Shown one piece after another: positions 5,602 through 6,555 of a stretch of DNA of 6,555 bases. Every line of letters starts with the position of its first letter. The stretch's first letter is position 1. The position numbers and the translations under genes are program-made. The notes below the pieces were generated by a model, which had not been told where the DNA came from, made no database searches, and saw only the letters and a program-made list of their open reading frames with translations. Origin of the DNA: Bacteroidales bacterium UBA1735 (GTDB lineage: Bacteria > Bacteroidota > Bacteroidia > Bacteroidales > Paludibacteraceae); contig DCID01000015.1 of NCBI GenBank assembly GCA_002315745.1, positions 5,095 to 11,649 of the forward strand, read 5' to 3'.

Positions 5602-6380
5602 TTATGAAAAAGTTTTGTCTTTTGGTGTGTGTCGTCTTGATGACCATCCAAGCCCATGCTTGGGGACCTCTTGGACACCGTGTGATTGCTGCATTAGCGT
5701 ATGAGTACATCGATTCCGATACGCGGGCGGCTGTGGATCAACTATTAGGTACCCGTGGTATCATCTATTGGGCATCGTGGCCAGATGAGATACGGAACGA
5801 TACGGTTTATCAGAATACCTTCAATTGGCATTTCCAAGACCTCAATGGCGGAATGAGTGACTCGGCGCTCATCGCTACCTTAACCGATTATCCGAAGGAG
5901 GGTGGTGGTTTATGGCGTGCAACGGATAGCCTGATTGCCGTGCTCAAAGTCAATAATGAGGATAAAGATGCGTTACGATTCATCGTGCATTTCTCGGGTG
6001 ATCGTTTCTGCCCAATGCATACGGCACATATCGACGATTTAGGAGGCAATAAGGTAGAGGTAGAGTGGTTCGAAAAACATACCAATCTCCATAAAGTGTG
6101 GGACGAACGTATCATCGAAACACGTCTCTTCTCCTACACGGAGTATGTGACTTACCTCATCGATAAGTATGAAAAGCATAAGAGCGCTATTGAGAGCCAA
6201 TCTCGTGCGGACGAACTGCGCTATAACTATAACTTGACGGAGAGCATCTATGAGTATCACAAGACCTGGGATGGTAATGCCTATAAGTATGCGTATGTGT
6301 GGCGCGATAAACTGGATTATCAACTCTATTGTGCAGGCGTCAAATTAGCCAAATTACTCAACGAACTTTACGGACGATGA
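5598..6380 (+). CDS. Secreted S1/P1-type zinc nuclease
   Basis: The product has 260 residues and should cleave single-stranded DNA or RNA, and possibly 3'-nucleotides, outside the cytoplasm. A Sec signal peptide ends AHA|W. Cleavage there exposes W22 as the new N-terminus, which the family needs because its first Trp binds zinc. All nine expected zinc ligands can be assigned: W22, H27 (WGPLGH), D63 (SWPDE), H78 (FNWHF), H131, D135 and H141 (HFSGDRFCPMH), and H165 and D169 (NLHKVWD). Spacing inside each cluster matches fungal P1. The third cluster reads GDRFCPMH instead of the common GDIHQPLH, but the ligand positions are kept. The length is normal for bacterial members. The start at 5598 overlaps the pullulanase stop (ATGA). 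Starting at Met3 (5604, MKKF) is equally plausible and does not alter the mature protein. It also overlaps the next gene by ATGA. Confidence 0.93.
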   Translation: MIMKKFCLLVCVVLMTIQAHAWGPLGHRVIAALAYEYIDSDTRAAVDQLLGTRGIIYWASWPDEIRNDTVYQNTFNWHFQDLNGGMSDSALIATLTDYPKEGGGLWRATDSLIAVLKVNNEDKDALRFIVHFSGDRFCPMHTAHIDDLGGNKVEVEWFEKHTNLHKVWDERIIETRLFSYTEYVTYLIDKYEKHKSAIESQSRADELRYNYNLTESIYEYHKTWDGNAYKYAYVWRDKLDYQLYCAGVKLAKLLNELYGR

Positions 6381-6555
6381 GAGATTTCACGCGCCTACAA
6401 TATAGAGCCTTACTCCTAGCCCTCCAAGAGGCGGGATACACTGCCATCACCTTCGGTGAGTATTGTCAGAAGGGTAGAAAGGGCACAAAGGGTGCCTATG
6501 TCATTCTACGGCATGATGTGGACTTGAAAGCCATGAATAGTCTGCGTACGGCTGA
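6377..6555 (+). CDS. NodB-like polysaccharide deacetylase family protein, N-terminal part (partial)
   Basis: The ORF starts with the ATG that overlaps the nuclease stop (ATGA) and runs off the right edge after 59 codons. The visible part starts MRDFTRLQYRALLLALQEAGY, typical of a family in which a short helix precedes the first strand. It then reads YVILRHDVDLKAMNSLRTA. The RHDVD motif (residues 46-50) is the hallmark of bacterial polysaccharide deacetylase-like proteins found in surface polysaccharide clusters, where the Asp pair belongs to the metal-binding or catalytic site of the NodB fold. No signal peptide is seen, so it may act in the cytoplasm on a sugar precursor. The segment QKGRKGTKG (31-39) is a basic Gly-Lys-rich insertion before the first core strand. 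The catalytic domain is outside the window, so activity and substrate remain open. Confidence 0.68.
   Translation, partial: MRDFTRLQYRALLLALQEAGYTAITFGEYCQKGRKGTKGAYVILRHDVDLKAMNSLRTA

Overview
The window looks like chromosomal DNA of a Bacteroidota bacterium, most likely order Bacteroidales. The reasons are two promoters of the TAnnTTTG (-7) type, AT-rich leaders without clear Shine-Dalgarno sequences, several lipoproteins, a Bacteroidota-style AsmA-like protein, and tightly packed genes. No rRNA, transposase or CRISPR array is visible.

Layout. (1) Positions 1-234 hold the C-terminal end of a short-chain dehydrogenase/reductase on the + strand. (2) Positions 234-433 hold a convergent tRNA-His(GTG) gene on the - strand with an encoded CCA. 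A terminator hairpin that can work in both directions lies between the two genes. A 19-bp copy of the tRNA 3' end touches the SDR stop codon, which suggests a relic integration site or a decayed tRNA copy. (3) Positions 434-669 are a divergent regulatory region. It holds seven 7-bp tandem units in the presumed tRNA leader, a promoter facing left, three A-tracts at 9-10 bp spacing, and a promoter facing right. (4) From 670 to the right edge runs a compact + strand gene string. In order it encodes a PLP-dependent group II decarboxylase with a lipoprotein signal, an AsmA-like membrane-anchored protein, a lipoprotein type I pullulanase, a secreted S1/P1 nuclease, and the start of a NodB-like polysaccharide deacetylase.

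Three of the four junctions in this string are ATGA overlaps and the fourth has a 4-bp gap. It is therefore almost certainly one operon with translational coupling. The first four products all carry an export or membrane signal (SPII, N-terminal anchor, SPII, SPI), so the theme is the cell envelope or periplasm. The enzyme activities do not form an obvious pathway: amino acid decarboxylation, lipid or envelope transport, alpha-1,6-glucan debranching, nucleic acid degradation, and carbohydrate deacetylation.

The most unusual item is the first gene. Group II PLP decarboxylases of the histidine/serine decarboxylase type are normally cytosolic, yet this one has a complete catalytic core behind a convincing lipoprotein signal peptide. 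A periplasmic, membrane-tethered amine-producing enzyme would be unusual and testable. No clear new defence or mobile system is visible.
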